Shown piece by piece: positions 55,109 to 64,000 of a stretch of DNA of 64,000 nucleotides; within the stretch, counting starts at the first letter, position 1, and every line of letters starts with the position of its first letter. A program made the position numbers and the translations under genes. Source of the DNA: Dendrocalamus latiflorus (Eukaryota > Streptophyta > Magnoliopsida > Poales > Poaceae). The DNA lies in the NCBI GenBank assembly GCA_017311315.1, contig CM029645.1:25135627-25199626 (forward strand), written 5' to 3'. The notes beneath the pieces are model-generated. The model was not told the origin of the DNA, ran no database searches, and saw nothing but the letters and a program-made list of their open reading frames with translations.

Positions 55109-56105
55109 CAGAGAGGTGCAAGCTAGCCAGACAAGATCAGAAACAGGGTGGCCGACGACCATCGTTGGCGCAGCAGGAGGCGATGGAGAGATTGCTTGCC
55201 GCGGCACAAGTCTTCAGGTACATGTATATATAACGTGTGGTTGCATAATATTAATTTGAGCAAACCCTAATCCAACGTCTAACTTGGTGTGTAACTCATC
55301 TGAACGCCGAACGCAGGCGACTTGCCGCCGGCAGAAGTTCACCGAGCTCACTGCGGAGAATCTGAAGATTCTGTGCAATGCACTTGAGCTGCGCGTCCGG
55401 CGGCACAAGGACATTGTTCCCAGCATAGCAATCACCGTGCTCCAGTGCCGATCCGGCATGATTACGAGGGTGAGGAGGCGAGAGAGGTTGACCTCGTCGA
55501 CTTGGTTGCTCTTTCAAGGAACGGATAGCGGTGGCAAGAAAGCAATGGCTCAGGAGCTCGCGAAGCTCGTATTTGGTTCCTACACCGAGTTCACCTCCAT
55601 CACACTCACCGATGAGTTCACCCCGGTTAGCTCCCATTCCTGCTCCAGCAGCAAGCTCACCCTCAAGAGGCAGAGATCACAAGATAACGAGACTGGCTAC
55701 GTTGGAAAAAAGTTGTTTGAAGCGATCCTTGAAAACCCTCATCGTGTTATCTTGATCAACGATATTGACCAGTTGGATGATGATTCGGAAATCATTATCA
55801 AGAACGCGATTGCAAATGGAAGAATGAGAGGTTGCAATGGTGATGTGGTCAGTTTGGAGGATGCCATCTTATTGCTGAGCTGTGACGCGATCGACTCGTG
55901 GTCTTTGGCTTCCTCCCCTCTGGTGAAGCAACAAATCAGTAGAAAAAATGGCAAGGGAGAAGGAGTCGGCATGGAGAAAGAAGTGAAACCATGGTTTAGC
56001 TTCGATTTGAATGCTTTTCCACAGGATGAAGAAGAGGAGGAAAAGAATTCGATTTATGATGTGGAGATCCTGAATGTTGTGGATGGTGTTTTTTCATTTC
56101 TATAG
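55109..56105 (+). pseudogene. SMXL 3' exons (degenerate ATPase and EAR-like tail)
   Basis: The penultimate exon ends at 55,216 (CAG|GTACAT) and the last exon begins at 55,317 after '..acgcag', a 100-base phase-0 intron. The last exon encodes 'FTELTAENLKILCNALELRV' then 'STWLLFQGTDSGGKKAMAQE', the SMXL D2-like region in which the Walker A motif is normally degenerate, then 'NPHRVILINDIDQLDDDSEI' (Walker B-like) and 'GRMRGCNGDVVSLEDAILLL'. The C-terminus carries WFSFDLNAFP, an EAR-like FDLN motif for TOPLESS-type corepressors, and a Glu-rich tail, ending at TAG 56,103-56,105. The last exon is fully open. With exon 1 it would give only about 490 residues against roughly 900-1,100 for the family, because the centre is missing. 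It could still be transcribed as a fragment. Confidence 0.85.
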
Positions 56106-56883
56106 AAGAGATTTCTAGAGTTAGTTTGCTTCGTCTGATCAGCAATTAACCTACTGTTTTTGTTTTTTTCCTTTCTGTTAATTTACCCTAGTTTTTTATA
56201 TTAGTATACTCTCTACGTGATGAACTACCATACGGTTTATTGTGGAAATCATGCATGTAATTGGCACTTAAATGGTACGAGTGGATTATGGCTGTAATAC
56301 CTTAATTTTTATTCTTCAAAAAGAATGCTTTCTTGGTTTACTGTAATTTCCTTGAGCAAGCACGTCGATCAATGCTCCCCACACAAGTTTACGCTGCAAA
56401 AATGGACTGAATTGAGGGTGTGATTTAAAATTAAAATTTTAGGATAGCGTAGAAACATGCCCTCTTCGTTCATTTGCTTTATCTCTACAGGCAATAAAAT
56501 ATATTTAACAATACATGCTACCAAAAATTTGCCACGTCTCTTTTATAACACTCATTGTCTCACTAAAATATGGACCTAGACCCACCTTGTCAATTGAGAC
56601 AACGAGGGATTTCGCAAAATTCAGTGGCATGTCAAGAATTAATCCATCATATATAGTGTTGTTTTAATATTCATGTAATTTATCTTTGGGAGAGAGACGA
56701 ACTGAAGTATGTAATACTGGTGCAATAACCTTTAGTAGTGACAATTAGATCCATGATGTCATGCGTATGGATTAGCAATCTTGCCCTTTGACCATGGGTA
56801 ATTACCCTAGGTGGGCGTGTGCCTATTTTAGTGCCGTAGGTACATTCATGGTTGCAAGGTCTCGCCCGTTGGGTAAATGCGCA
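56106..56883. other. SMXL 3' flank, no gene
   Basis: AT-rich 3' untranslated/intergenic sequence without recognised repeats. Minor ORFs on the minus strand (56,680-57,018) run into the CACTA terminus and are not credible. Confidence 0.5.
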
Positions 56884-56919
56884 CACTACTACAGAAAGCC
56901 TAATACTAGATGGCCAAGT

Positions 56920-57240
56920 ACAGACGGTTTGACAAAACCGTCTGTGACCGACACTAACACAGACGGTTTTAATTTGGACACCGTCTGTGTTGGTGGCGTC
57001 GGAGAAAAGGCGTATCACAGACGGTTCTTAACAATGAACCATCTGTGATACTAAAGTATCACAGACGGTTTGTATTAAAAACCGTCTGTGATAATCTGGA
57101 ATTATCACAGACGGTTTTTTATTAAAAACCATCTGTGATAAGCTTATTATCACAGACGGTTCTTTAGTGAAAACCGTCTGTGATAATCTCAGGCTTATCA
57201 CAGACGGTTTTTTTTATTAGAAACCGTCTGTGATAATGAG
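56920..57240. repeat. CACTA 3 subterminal hairpin array
   Basis: Seven palindromes of the form 'tatcacagacggttt' - loop - 'aaaccgtctgtgata', about 14 copies of the 'acagacggtt' motif in alternating orientation. By analogy with En/Spm these are probably binding sites for the element's TNPA-type protein. Confidence 0.9.
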
Positions 57241-57660
57241 CTAGGCATTTATTGCACTGCTCAGAACCGTATGTGTCTTCATTTCGATCCAGATCTAGCC
57301 GGTGCTGCACTCTTTCGCTCAGGAGACAAGCTAGGCGATTTCAGGCCAATTAATTTGGTGGGAGGAGACATAGATTGAGCTTTGAAGATTCATACTTTCC
57401 TGGTTACTCTAGATATGATTAGTAATGAAATTTATTTTTCTTTGCATTACAATTTAGATCTAAGTAATTGGTGAGTGTTATTGAAGATGGTTTTGCAAAA
57501 TTGTTAATTGGTTATATAATAGCTGTTGTGTTTATAATATGAATTAAGCTAGCAAATTAAGCCTCAATGCATGTGGCCGGTATATATGTTGTAATAATTA
57601 ATTAATTTAATTTTTAATACTAAGTTGTTATATATATACATAACGTAGGACCGAAGCTGG

Positions 57661-60003
57661 ATGTATGCCGCGAGCCGTGTGAGTGAAGAGTACATTAATG
57701 ACATGTCTGCTTTTATAAGAGATGCCGAGGAGGATATGCTGAATAAGGGGGTAGAATATATGCACTGTCCATGCACTGACTGCGAGAATTTAAAGATGTT
57801 TAAGAACCGAGGGCAAATTGAAGCGCACTTGATTCGGAGGGGTTTCAAAAAGGGTTATACGTGTTGGACCAGTCATGGCGAAGTCAATGATCATATGCCA
57901 CCGGATGACATCGCTGGTGAAGTGAATGATATGCCGCCGGATGACATCGCCGGTGAAGTGAATGACATGCCGCCGGATGATGTCGATTGTGGATCGGATT
58001 CTGATAGGTTGCATGATGACAATCTGGATGAGATGCTTCGCGATGTAGAAGAGAACTATGATGAGAGAGAGTATGTTAAATTCCGGGGCTTGATGGAGGA
58101 CTCGGAGAAACCTTTGTTCACGTGTTGCAGGTCAAAGTACACGAGGTTGTCGGCCGTGCATGAACTGTTGAAATTTAAGGCAAGCAACGGTTGGTCCGAC
58201 AAGAGTTTCACGGCGCTGCTAGGTCTTTTAGCGGACATGCTTCCGGAGGGAAATGAGTTGCCTAAAACCACGTATAAAGCCAAGAAGGTTCTTTGTCTGT
58301 TGGGAATGGAAGTAGAAAGAATACATGCATGTCCGAACGACTGTATCCTCTATCGTAAAGAGTATGCAAACATGCATGTATGTCCGGTGTGCAACGCATC
58401 CCGATACAAACGTAACAATCAATTAGATGATGGCGAGGGAACAGAGGCGAAGAAAGGACCTCCTGCTAAGGTGGCATGGTATTTTCCTATAATTCCCCGT
58501 TTGAAAAGGCTTTTTGCAAATCCAAAGGAGGCAAAACTGTTGCGTTTGCACTCGGAGGAGCGCAAGAAGGATGGAATGTTAAGACACCTTGCTGATTCCG
58601 CCCAGTGGAGAAACATCGATAGGAGTTTTGCAGACTTCGGTGCAGTACCAAGGAATATAAGGTTTAGACTGAGTACAGATGTAATGAATCCTTTCAGTAG
58701 CATGAGCAGCCGACATAACACATGGCCCGTGACTCTCTGCATCTATAACCTTCCTCCTTGGTTGTGTATGAAGCGAAAGTATATTTTGCTGTCGATACTT
58801 ATCCAAGGGCCAAATCAACCTGGGAATGATATTGATGTGTTCCTAGCACCGTTGGTGGAAGATCTAAAAGTACTATGGAACGAAGGGGTACAGGTATGGG
58901 ATGCATACAAATGAAAGAACCTCACTTTGCACTCCTTATTGTTCTGCACCATAAATGATTATCCTGCCCTTGGTAACCTATTGGGCCATAGTACAAAAGG
59001 TGCCAAAGCTTGTACTCACTGTTTAGATGGTACGGAGAGTGTGTGTCAGAAACACTAACGCAAAATCGTCTACATGCGTCACCGCCGGTTCCTTCGGAGG
59101 GCTCACCCATACCGCAAGATGAAGAAACAATTTGACGGAGAGAAAGAAGATGGTTCTGCTCCAAGGCATTTAAGGGGAAAAGAGGTTTATAATATGGTTA
59201 AGGATTTAGATGTTGTCCTCGGAAAGGGACGTAAGTTGAGGGCTCATGAAAAGAACACCTAGAAGAAGAGATCAATATTTTGGGACTTACCTTATTGGGA
59301 GTATCTAGATGTTCGACACTGCATCGACGTCATGCACGTAGAAAAAATGTATGCAACAGCTTGATTGGTCTCTTACTGAATATTCGTGGTAAAAACAAAG
59401 GACGACGTCAATGCACAGCTTGACTTGGCTGATATGGACATCAGGCCTGAGTTAGCACCGACATGCACTGATAATGGACGAACGTACCTTCCCCCTGCGT
59501 GTTACACTCTGTCCAAGGCCGAGAAAACAGAACTGTGCCAGTGCTTGCATGGTGTCAAAGTTTCGTCTAGTTACTCTGGCAACGTGTAGAAGCTTGTTTC
59601 GATGCAAGATTCAAAATTAAATGGCATGAACTCTCATGATTGTCATGTGCTGATGACACAGATGCTCCCTATTACAATTAGAAATATTTTGCCGATCAAA
59701 GTCCGAGAGATAATCATGAGGCTATGTTATTTCTTTAACACAATTGCTCAGAAGGTGATCGATCCCGAAGTCTTGCAATACATGACTGAAGTGGCGCCTT
59801 ATGTCGACCAGCACAAGGATGTACTTCGGCAACAGAATCCGGGGTGGCCGGATGTTTGGATCATGAGGCAACACAACAGTCGGTTCAACCAATGGTTGAA
59901 GGAGCAAATTGCTAGGAGCTCGCCAAGTGAGACGCTGACATGGTTGGCCAAAGGACCAGCATTTACAGTTGTGATATGGCAAGGATATGACATAAATGGG
60001 TGA
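57661..60003 (+). pseudogene. TNP2: TNP2-type CACTA transposase, broken
   Basis: TNP2 cuts CACTA ends. The reading frame is entered at 'DRSWMYAASRVSEEYI' (57,652 on); the usual preceding ATG is not evident, and 'acgtag' there may be a splice acceptor or a mutated start. Transpos_assoc domain: MHCPCTDCENLKMF and 'HLIRRGFKKGYTCWTSHGE', then a three-fold 'EVNDMPPDDIAG' repeat. Transposase_21 region: 'LFCTINDYPALGNLLGHSTK', 'MRHRRFLRRAHPYRKMKK', 'WDLPYWEYLDVRHCIDVMHV' and a C-terminal 'SHDCHVLMTQMLPITIRNIL'. In-frame stops at 58,912 (TGA), 59,056 (TAA), 59,260 (TAG) and 59,587 (TAG), plus a one-base loss near 59,348 repaired by a one-base gain near 59,393. Long for a pseudogene, so decay is moderate. 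Confidence 0.9.
57895..57990 (+). repeat. 36-bp coding tandem repeat in TNP2
   Basis: Three units of 'atgccgccggatgacatcgc' type encode GEVNDMPPDDIA repeats; the third differs at its end (DDVDCG). Element 1 appears to have fewer units. Confidence 0.85.
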
Positions 60004-60206
60004 TGTATATGTGAATTGGTATTTATGTATACAACAATGCATGTGTGATGTATTTGTGAATTTGCATTTATGTATTTGTGAAAATATGTGAAGAAATACA
60101 CTGTTTGAATGCAGCTGGTTGGTTTTGCATATGAATGCAGCTGGTTGGTGTTGTATATGAATGCAGCTGGTTGGTGTTTGTCTTAATAGCTACAGTCGGG
60201 CGCAAA

Positions 60207-60383
60207 GGCTTATCACAGACGTTCTAAAGGTAGAATTGTCTGTGATATAAACTATCACAGACGGTTCTACCTTTAGAACCGTCTGTGATAATATAACTAT
60301 CACAGACGGTTTCTAAGTGTAGAACCGTCTGTGATATATTATCACAGACGGTTCAAATTGTAGAACCGTCTGTAATAAGCCTC
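60207..60383. repeat. Internal hairpin array upstream of gene 2
   Basis: Four 'atcacagacggttc...gaaccgtctgtgat' palindromes of the same type as the terminal array, placed 10-180 bases upstream of a TATA box at 60,388. It is separated from the terminal array by the whole TNP2 gene. Confidence 0.9.
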
Positions 60384-60600
60384 CCTATATATATCCTCTG
60401 GCTAGGGTTTTTCGCATATGCTGCAGTTATAGATCTAAGTCTCGCCGCTCTCCCGATCTGTCTTCTCGGAGCTCCGTCGCTGCCGTCGCCCTCCTCCTCC
60501 CTCGGGCCCGTCGCCGCTGCCTCCTCGCTCCTCCGTCGCCTCCCCCGAGCGTGTCGCCGCCTCCCCGAGCCCCTCGTCGGCCGCTAGGGTTTTCGTGAGT
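60384..60600 (+). promoter_or_regulatory. Promoter and 5' leader of CACTA gene 2
   Basis: 'ccctatatatatcctctgg' (about 60,384-60,402) is a good plant TATA box. It is followed by a C/T-rich leader and a GC-rich exon ending 'ggttttcgtgagtaca' (donor near 60,594), suggesting a 5' untranslated exon and an intron running to about 61,340. 60,601-61,340 is AT-rich with repeated 'tggcagtgaatgtttttatg' units. Confidence 0.6.
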
Positions 60601-60689
60601 ACATGGTTTTTCCCTAAGAATTTTCTACGTTAAATCATTGTCTCCTGTTCTTTTGATCATCTACCTTTGTTGTGCATATAGTTTTAATA

Positions 60690-60910
60690 TGTTGAATATA
60701 TCACTCATATTGGCAGTGAATGTTTTTATGCTTGTTAATCAAAATTACTCAATATATGGTGTTAATAATGCACATGGTAGTGAATGTTTTAATATGTTTT
60801 TATGCTTGTTAATCAGAATCACTCATACTGGCAGTGAATGTTTTTATGCTTATTAATCAGAATTACTCATACTGGCACTCATACTGGCAGTACATGGTTT
60901 TTATGCTTGT
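60690..60910. repeat. Short tandem repeats in gene 2 leader intron
   Basis: Diverged units containing 'gtgaatgtttttatgcttg', 'ttaatca.aat.actca' and 'ggcagt' repeat four or more times. Confidence 0.7.
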
Positions 60911-61341
60911 TTCTTCTCCACAATTGCTTAATAATGCACCAGCTAGCAGTCATATATGGTTTTTATATATGGTGTTATACTATCACGGTAACATATATTG
61001 TTAACTATTATTCTTAAGTTCACTTCCGGGAGTCATTGTTAATTAATGTATTGCTGACATTGAGCCTCTCTTCCTAATTAATTAATGTTATTCTTAATTA
61101 ATGTTACTATATTTCCTCATCTTCCTCTCTTCCTAACATTGAACCTCTCTTCCTCATCTTCCTCTCTTCCTCAACGAGGCCCCTCTCCTAAAGTGATCGT
61201 AGATTGGATTATCATAAGCCTCCTCATTCTTGCTGAGCATCATGTTTCACTTTTTTTGCTTCCTCATCTTCCAATTCAATATGATCACTTTCTTATCTTA
61301 TGGTATGGCACTTTCTTATCTTATCATAATAGACTCACAAA

Positions 61342-64000
61342 ATGAGCAACATGTCACCCGCGCATTCTTCAACATCATCGCCGGATGCGTCCGCTCCAAA
61401 ATCACAACGCCGAGGAAGAGGGCTATCAAAGAAGCCTGAGGTCGATTTACCATCACACAGGTTAATGGATCTAGGACCCCTCTCCTTCCTCGCAAAGTAG
61501 TAAGCGCATTCCGAAGAATGGTCGGAATAGTTGCACGAGAACAAATTGAGATCACATTCAATTTGTGGAAGAGCGTGCCTGAGACTCGGAAACGTGAGCT
61601 GCTGACCGAAATTTTGGCATCGTTCGAGATCCCAGAAGAACACTAAGATGTCGTGCAATGACAAACCTTGCTAGCGGTGTGCAAAGCATGGAAGAACTTC
61701 AAGAGCACGCTTGTCAAGAAATACGTGGAGACGGACGAAACGCCTTTCCATAAATACCCATTCCTGGAACCACAATGGGAAGAGTTCAAAGCGATGAAGA
61801 CGACCGAAGATTTCAAAAGTACAAGTGCGGCGCACAAGGCCCTCCAGGCAAAAAACACACACCCCCACAGACTTGGCACAGCTGGGTATGCGGGTAAAAT
61901 CTCGCAGTGGAGGAAGGAGGATGAGCTGGCAGCCTTGCAGGACATCGCCCCACCATTTGCCAATATCCCGGATGACCGCGCTCGAAATTGGATTAGAGCA
62001 AGGTCATCTACAACGACATCGGGGGACGTCTCCTTTCGAAACCCTGCAGACCAGCAAGTGTCCCAGCGCCTGGTAAGATATCGATCGAACTACGTAGCTT
62101 GTAATTACTCCACAACTTCGTACGAAGTGAAATGACATGCCATGCTCTTGCAGCAAGAGCTGAGTTTTGAATCTACCCTGGGATCATTCCAGGGAACAAG
62201 GGAGAATGATATGCTCTCCGCGGCCCTGGGAAACAAGAAGCACCCGGGCCGTACAAGAGGCCTTGGGCTTTACGTTCCTTGGAAACATGGTTTCCAAGAT
62301 GACTCCGAAATGTATCGGCGTAGGAAGCGAACCAAGGCCGAGCGTGAGGAGCGGCTATGAGAAGAGATCAAGGCATCTCTTAGAGAGGAGCTAAGAGATG
62401 AGCTGGCTGATTATGTGAGAGATGAGGTGCGGAAACATACAGAAAGTCAGCAGGCCGCCGCCACCGCCGCTCTTGTGGTAGCTAGCCCTCACAACCGTCC
62501 GAGTAGTTGCGCGTCCAATCCAACGGAAAGCGACGCCAGATTTCCTATGGACGACATCCAGGTAATAATTATTATCTCTCGAATGCTTGCTCCATTGATG
62601 GGCCTATTGGAGTAGCTAATTTTGTATCGTTATGTAGGAGCCTACGAAGTGCAGGTTCCAAGTGAGATATGCATCCATTCCCTTGTACGCTGCTTGGGGC
62701 CAGGCATATCCGTCTGGTATCGGGGCCATGGTGCACGGTCAAGCCTTAGCGCCAGGCTACGCAAAAGTTAATGTGGATGGTGTACATGTCAATTTTGAGA
62801 TCGTCCCGCTACCGAAGCCCCCCAACGACGAGATCGTGACTCTAGGGCAGGCCATTGGAACATTCATCCAGTGGCCCAAAAGCGACATCTCCCTGGAGGC
62901 TTCTTCACCGGTGGCGGGACCAGAAGGGCAGTGCGAACTAGAGCTAAATGCACTGGTGCTGTCTCCACAAGGGCAGTGCGAACCAGAGCTACCTGCACCG
63001 GTGTTATCTCCACGGGTGCTATTCTCGCCAAAGCAACTTGCACCGCTGCTACCATTACAGTCGACTACCATAAAGTCGACATACAATCGAGGCAGTGGCA
63101 AGGGAAAATCAAAGACGAAGGATGATGATGATATCCCGTGGTTGCCAAATATTACACGCTTGGTATATGCAACAGTCCAATAAGCCAGGGGCAAAACGGC
63201 GCTCAGGTATCACTATCAAATTCAGTCGGGATCATTTCCAGCACGAATTTCAGGAATGTATCTTCGCGGTGACCTTTGACGATATATTTGGTCTTTTCAC
63301 GCTCAACACTCTCGACGTCTCACTCGTTCGATGCTGGACGCTGTAAGTCTGTACAATCACAGTCTCTATTCATATAATATTGATATATGTCACAATTTGT
63401 TGCTTTTCTGTGTATATATATATATTCATGCTGACCCAAGCTAGATCAACGAAATCACCAATTGGTTTCCTGGACCCACTCTTGGTCGCCTTTGATACCA
63501 TCAACGAGAATGCATCCTTCGTCGAGAGCTATATTACATCAACACTACTGGCTCACCGCGATAAGGAATTTGTTCCTATGCCATACAATGAGCACTTCCA
63601 TTGGATTTTAATTGTAATTATACCAAAATGGAACAAGGCTATATACCTTGATTCTCTAAGTAAGAACAAATCCAAGTACACAGCTATCGCTCAAATACTC
63701 GATAGGTAAGTACATTTTCACCATACATAACTACATTGTACTCTTTCTTTCCTTCCAAATGACTAATCTAATTTTTTCGAATAACGAAGGTCGTTCGCCA
63801 CATACGTTGCACAAACATGTAGCTCGACGACAGTGGCCAAGCCCTTGAAACATGTTCGCAATTTTCAGGTATTCGCTAGCTACACATTAATTAATCCTAT
63901 ACAACACTTAATAGTAATGCCTCTTGATTTACCACATTGTATTTTTTGAAGTGCCACCAGCAGCAGCCGGGCAACACGTGTGGATTCTACGTTTGCCACC
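61342..64000 (+). pseudogene. CACTA gene 2: transposase_24 (Ptta/En/Spm) + Ulp1 peptidase, truncated by window
   Basis: ATG 61,342 (MSNMSPAHSS). Exon 1 to 62,072 carries the transposase_24 domain ('TLVKKYVETDETPFHKYPFL', 'HPHRLGTAGYAGKISQWRKE'). Further exons: 62,155-62,561 ('KHPGRTRGLGLYVPWKHGF', coiled-coil Glu/Arg stretch), 62,638-63,342 (Pro-rich ELPAPVLSPR repeats, basic KGKSKTK), about 63,446-63,705, 63,790-63,868 and 63,952 on. The last ones encode a Ulp1/C48 cysteine peptidase with His in NEHFHWILIV, Asp in IYLDSLS, and Gln...Cys in QQPGNTCGFYVCH at the window edge. Splice sites are canonical GT-AG. In-frame TAA 61,644, TGA 61,659 and TGA 62,358, and a frame change near 63,175, mark it as decayed. 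Ulp1 peptidases cleave SUMO; its role in CACTA elements is unknown. Confidence 0.85.
62925..63060 (+). repeat. 54-bp coding tandem repeat in gene 2 linker
   Basis: Units beginning 'gggcagtgcgaa(c)' encode GQCE-E-A-VLSP repeats (GQCELELNALVLSPQ, GQCEPELPAPVLSPR), then decay. The equivalent linker in CACTA 1 (19,590-19,800) is also repetitive. Confidence 0.8.

Larger units (their letters stand above)
56884..64000 (+). mobile_element. CACTA element 3 (TNP2 + transposase_24/Ulp1), right end outside window
   Basis: Starts CACTACTACAGAAAG at 56,884 after a gca trinucleotide that would be one half of the TSD. 56,920-57,240 is an array of hairpins. Two genes follow in the same orientation: TNP2 (57,661-60,003) and a spliced transposase_24/Ulp1 gene (from 61,342). 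The other terminus lies beyond 64,000. This is the best preserved of the three family members here. Confidence 0.92.

Noticed and set aside
46987..56105. Intact functional SMXL gene with one large intron
   Set aside because: Exon 1 runs directly into an LTR element without a clear splice donor at the usual point, and the family's central several hundred residues are absent.
56920..57240. CRISPR-like regular repeats
   Set aside because: The repeats are palindromic 'acagacggtt' hairpins next to a CACTA terminus in a plant genome; there are no unique spacers of constant length and no cas genes.
60638..60856. 72-codon ORF in the AT-rich stretch between CACTA genes
   Set aside because: It encodes the translated short tandem repeat of the probable leader intron.

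Overview
The window is repeat-dense nuclear DNA from a grass. The grass assignment (probably panicoid) rests on the repertoire: CACTA elements with ACAGACGGTT subterminal hairpins and a Ulp1 gene, Copia elements using an initiator-Met-type primer site, Tourist, Stowaway and hAT MITEs, and GC-rich host exons. The species cannot be fixed from the sequence. Nothing bacterial, organellar or viral was recognised. The only host gene family I recognise is SMXL (SMAX1-LIKE/D53-like, Clp-related), and every SMXL copy here is damaged. Almost everything else is transposon.

Layout. 1-17,500 is copy A of an old segmental duplication. Copy B lies at about 41,535-47,350. The copies share a Copia LTR relic, blocks of anonymous sequence and the SMXL 5' flank plus exon 1. 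They differ by later insertions, and each copy serves as the empty site for insertions in the other: a MITE, a long-TIR element carrying a plant mobile domain gene (10,950-16,907), and a non-autonomous LTR element in A; a Tourist MITE and a hAT/LTR composite in B. From 17,679 to about 22,350 lies a decayed reverse-oriented CACTA element. 22,350-26,550 holds retroelement LTR and spacer debris. 26,558-32,923 is a complete, very young Copia element (TSD CATAG, LTRs without substitutions, one open 1,300-codon polyprotein). 34,204-38,100 is a mosaic of a Gypsy-type LTR, a CACTA terminus, a probable solo LTR and two hAT MITEs.

46,987-56,105 is an SMXL gene split by a nest four deep: a minus-strand LTR element (C), in it a degenerate Copia (B, TSD CAGAA), in one Copia LTR a solo LTR (TSD TATAC), and in that a hAT MITE (TSD CTCACGCC). 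Exon 1 (double Clp-N) and the last exons (degenerate ATPase and EAR-like FDLN tail) remain, but the middle is absent. A short relic of another SMXL 3' end sits just upstream, so the locus once held a tandem SMXL cluster.

56,884 to the window end is a CACTA element with two genes: a TNP2-type transposase broken by stops, then a gene joining a Ptta/En/Spm (transposase_24) domain to a Ulp1-type cysteine peptidase cut by the window edge. TNPA-site-like hairpins occur both at its terminus and just upstream of the second gene's TATA box.

Most boundaries were set by reading target-site duplications, terminal repeats and A/B comparison by eye. No alignment or database search was run, so family names below superfamily level are inferences.
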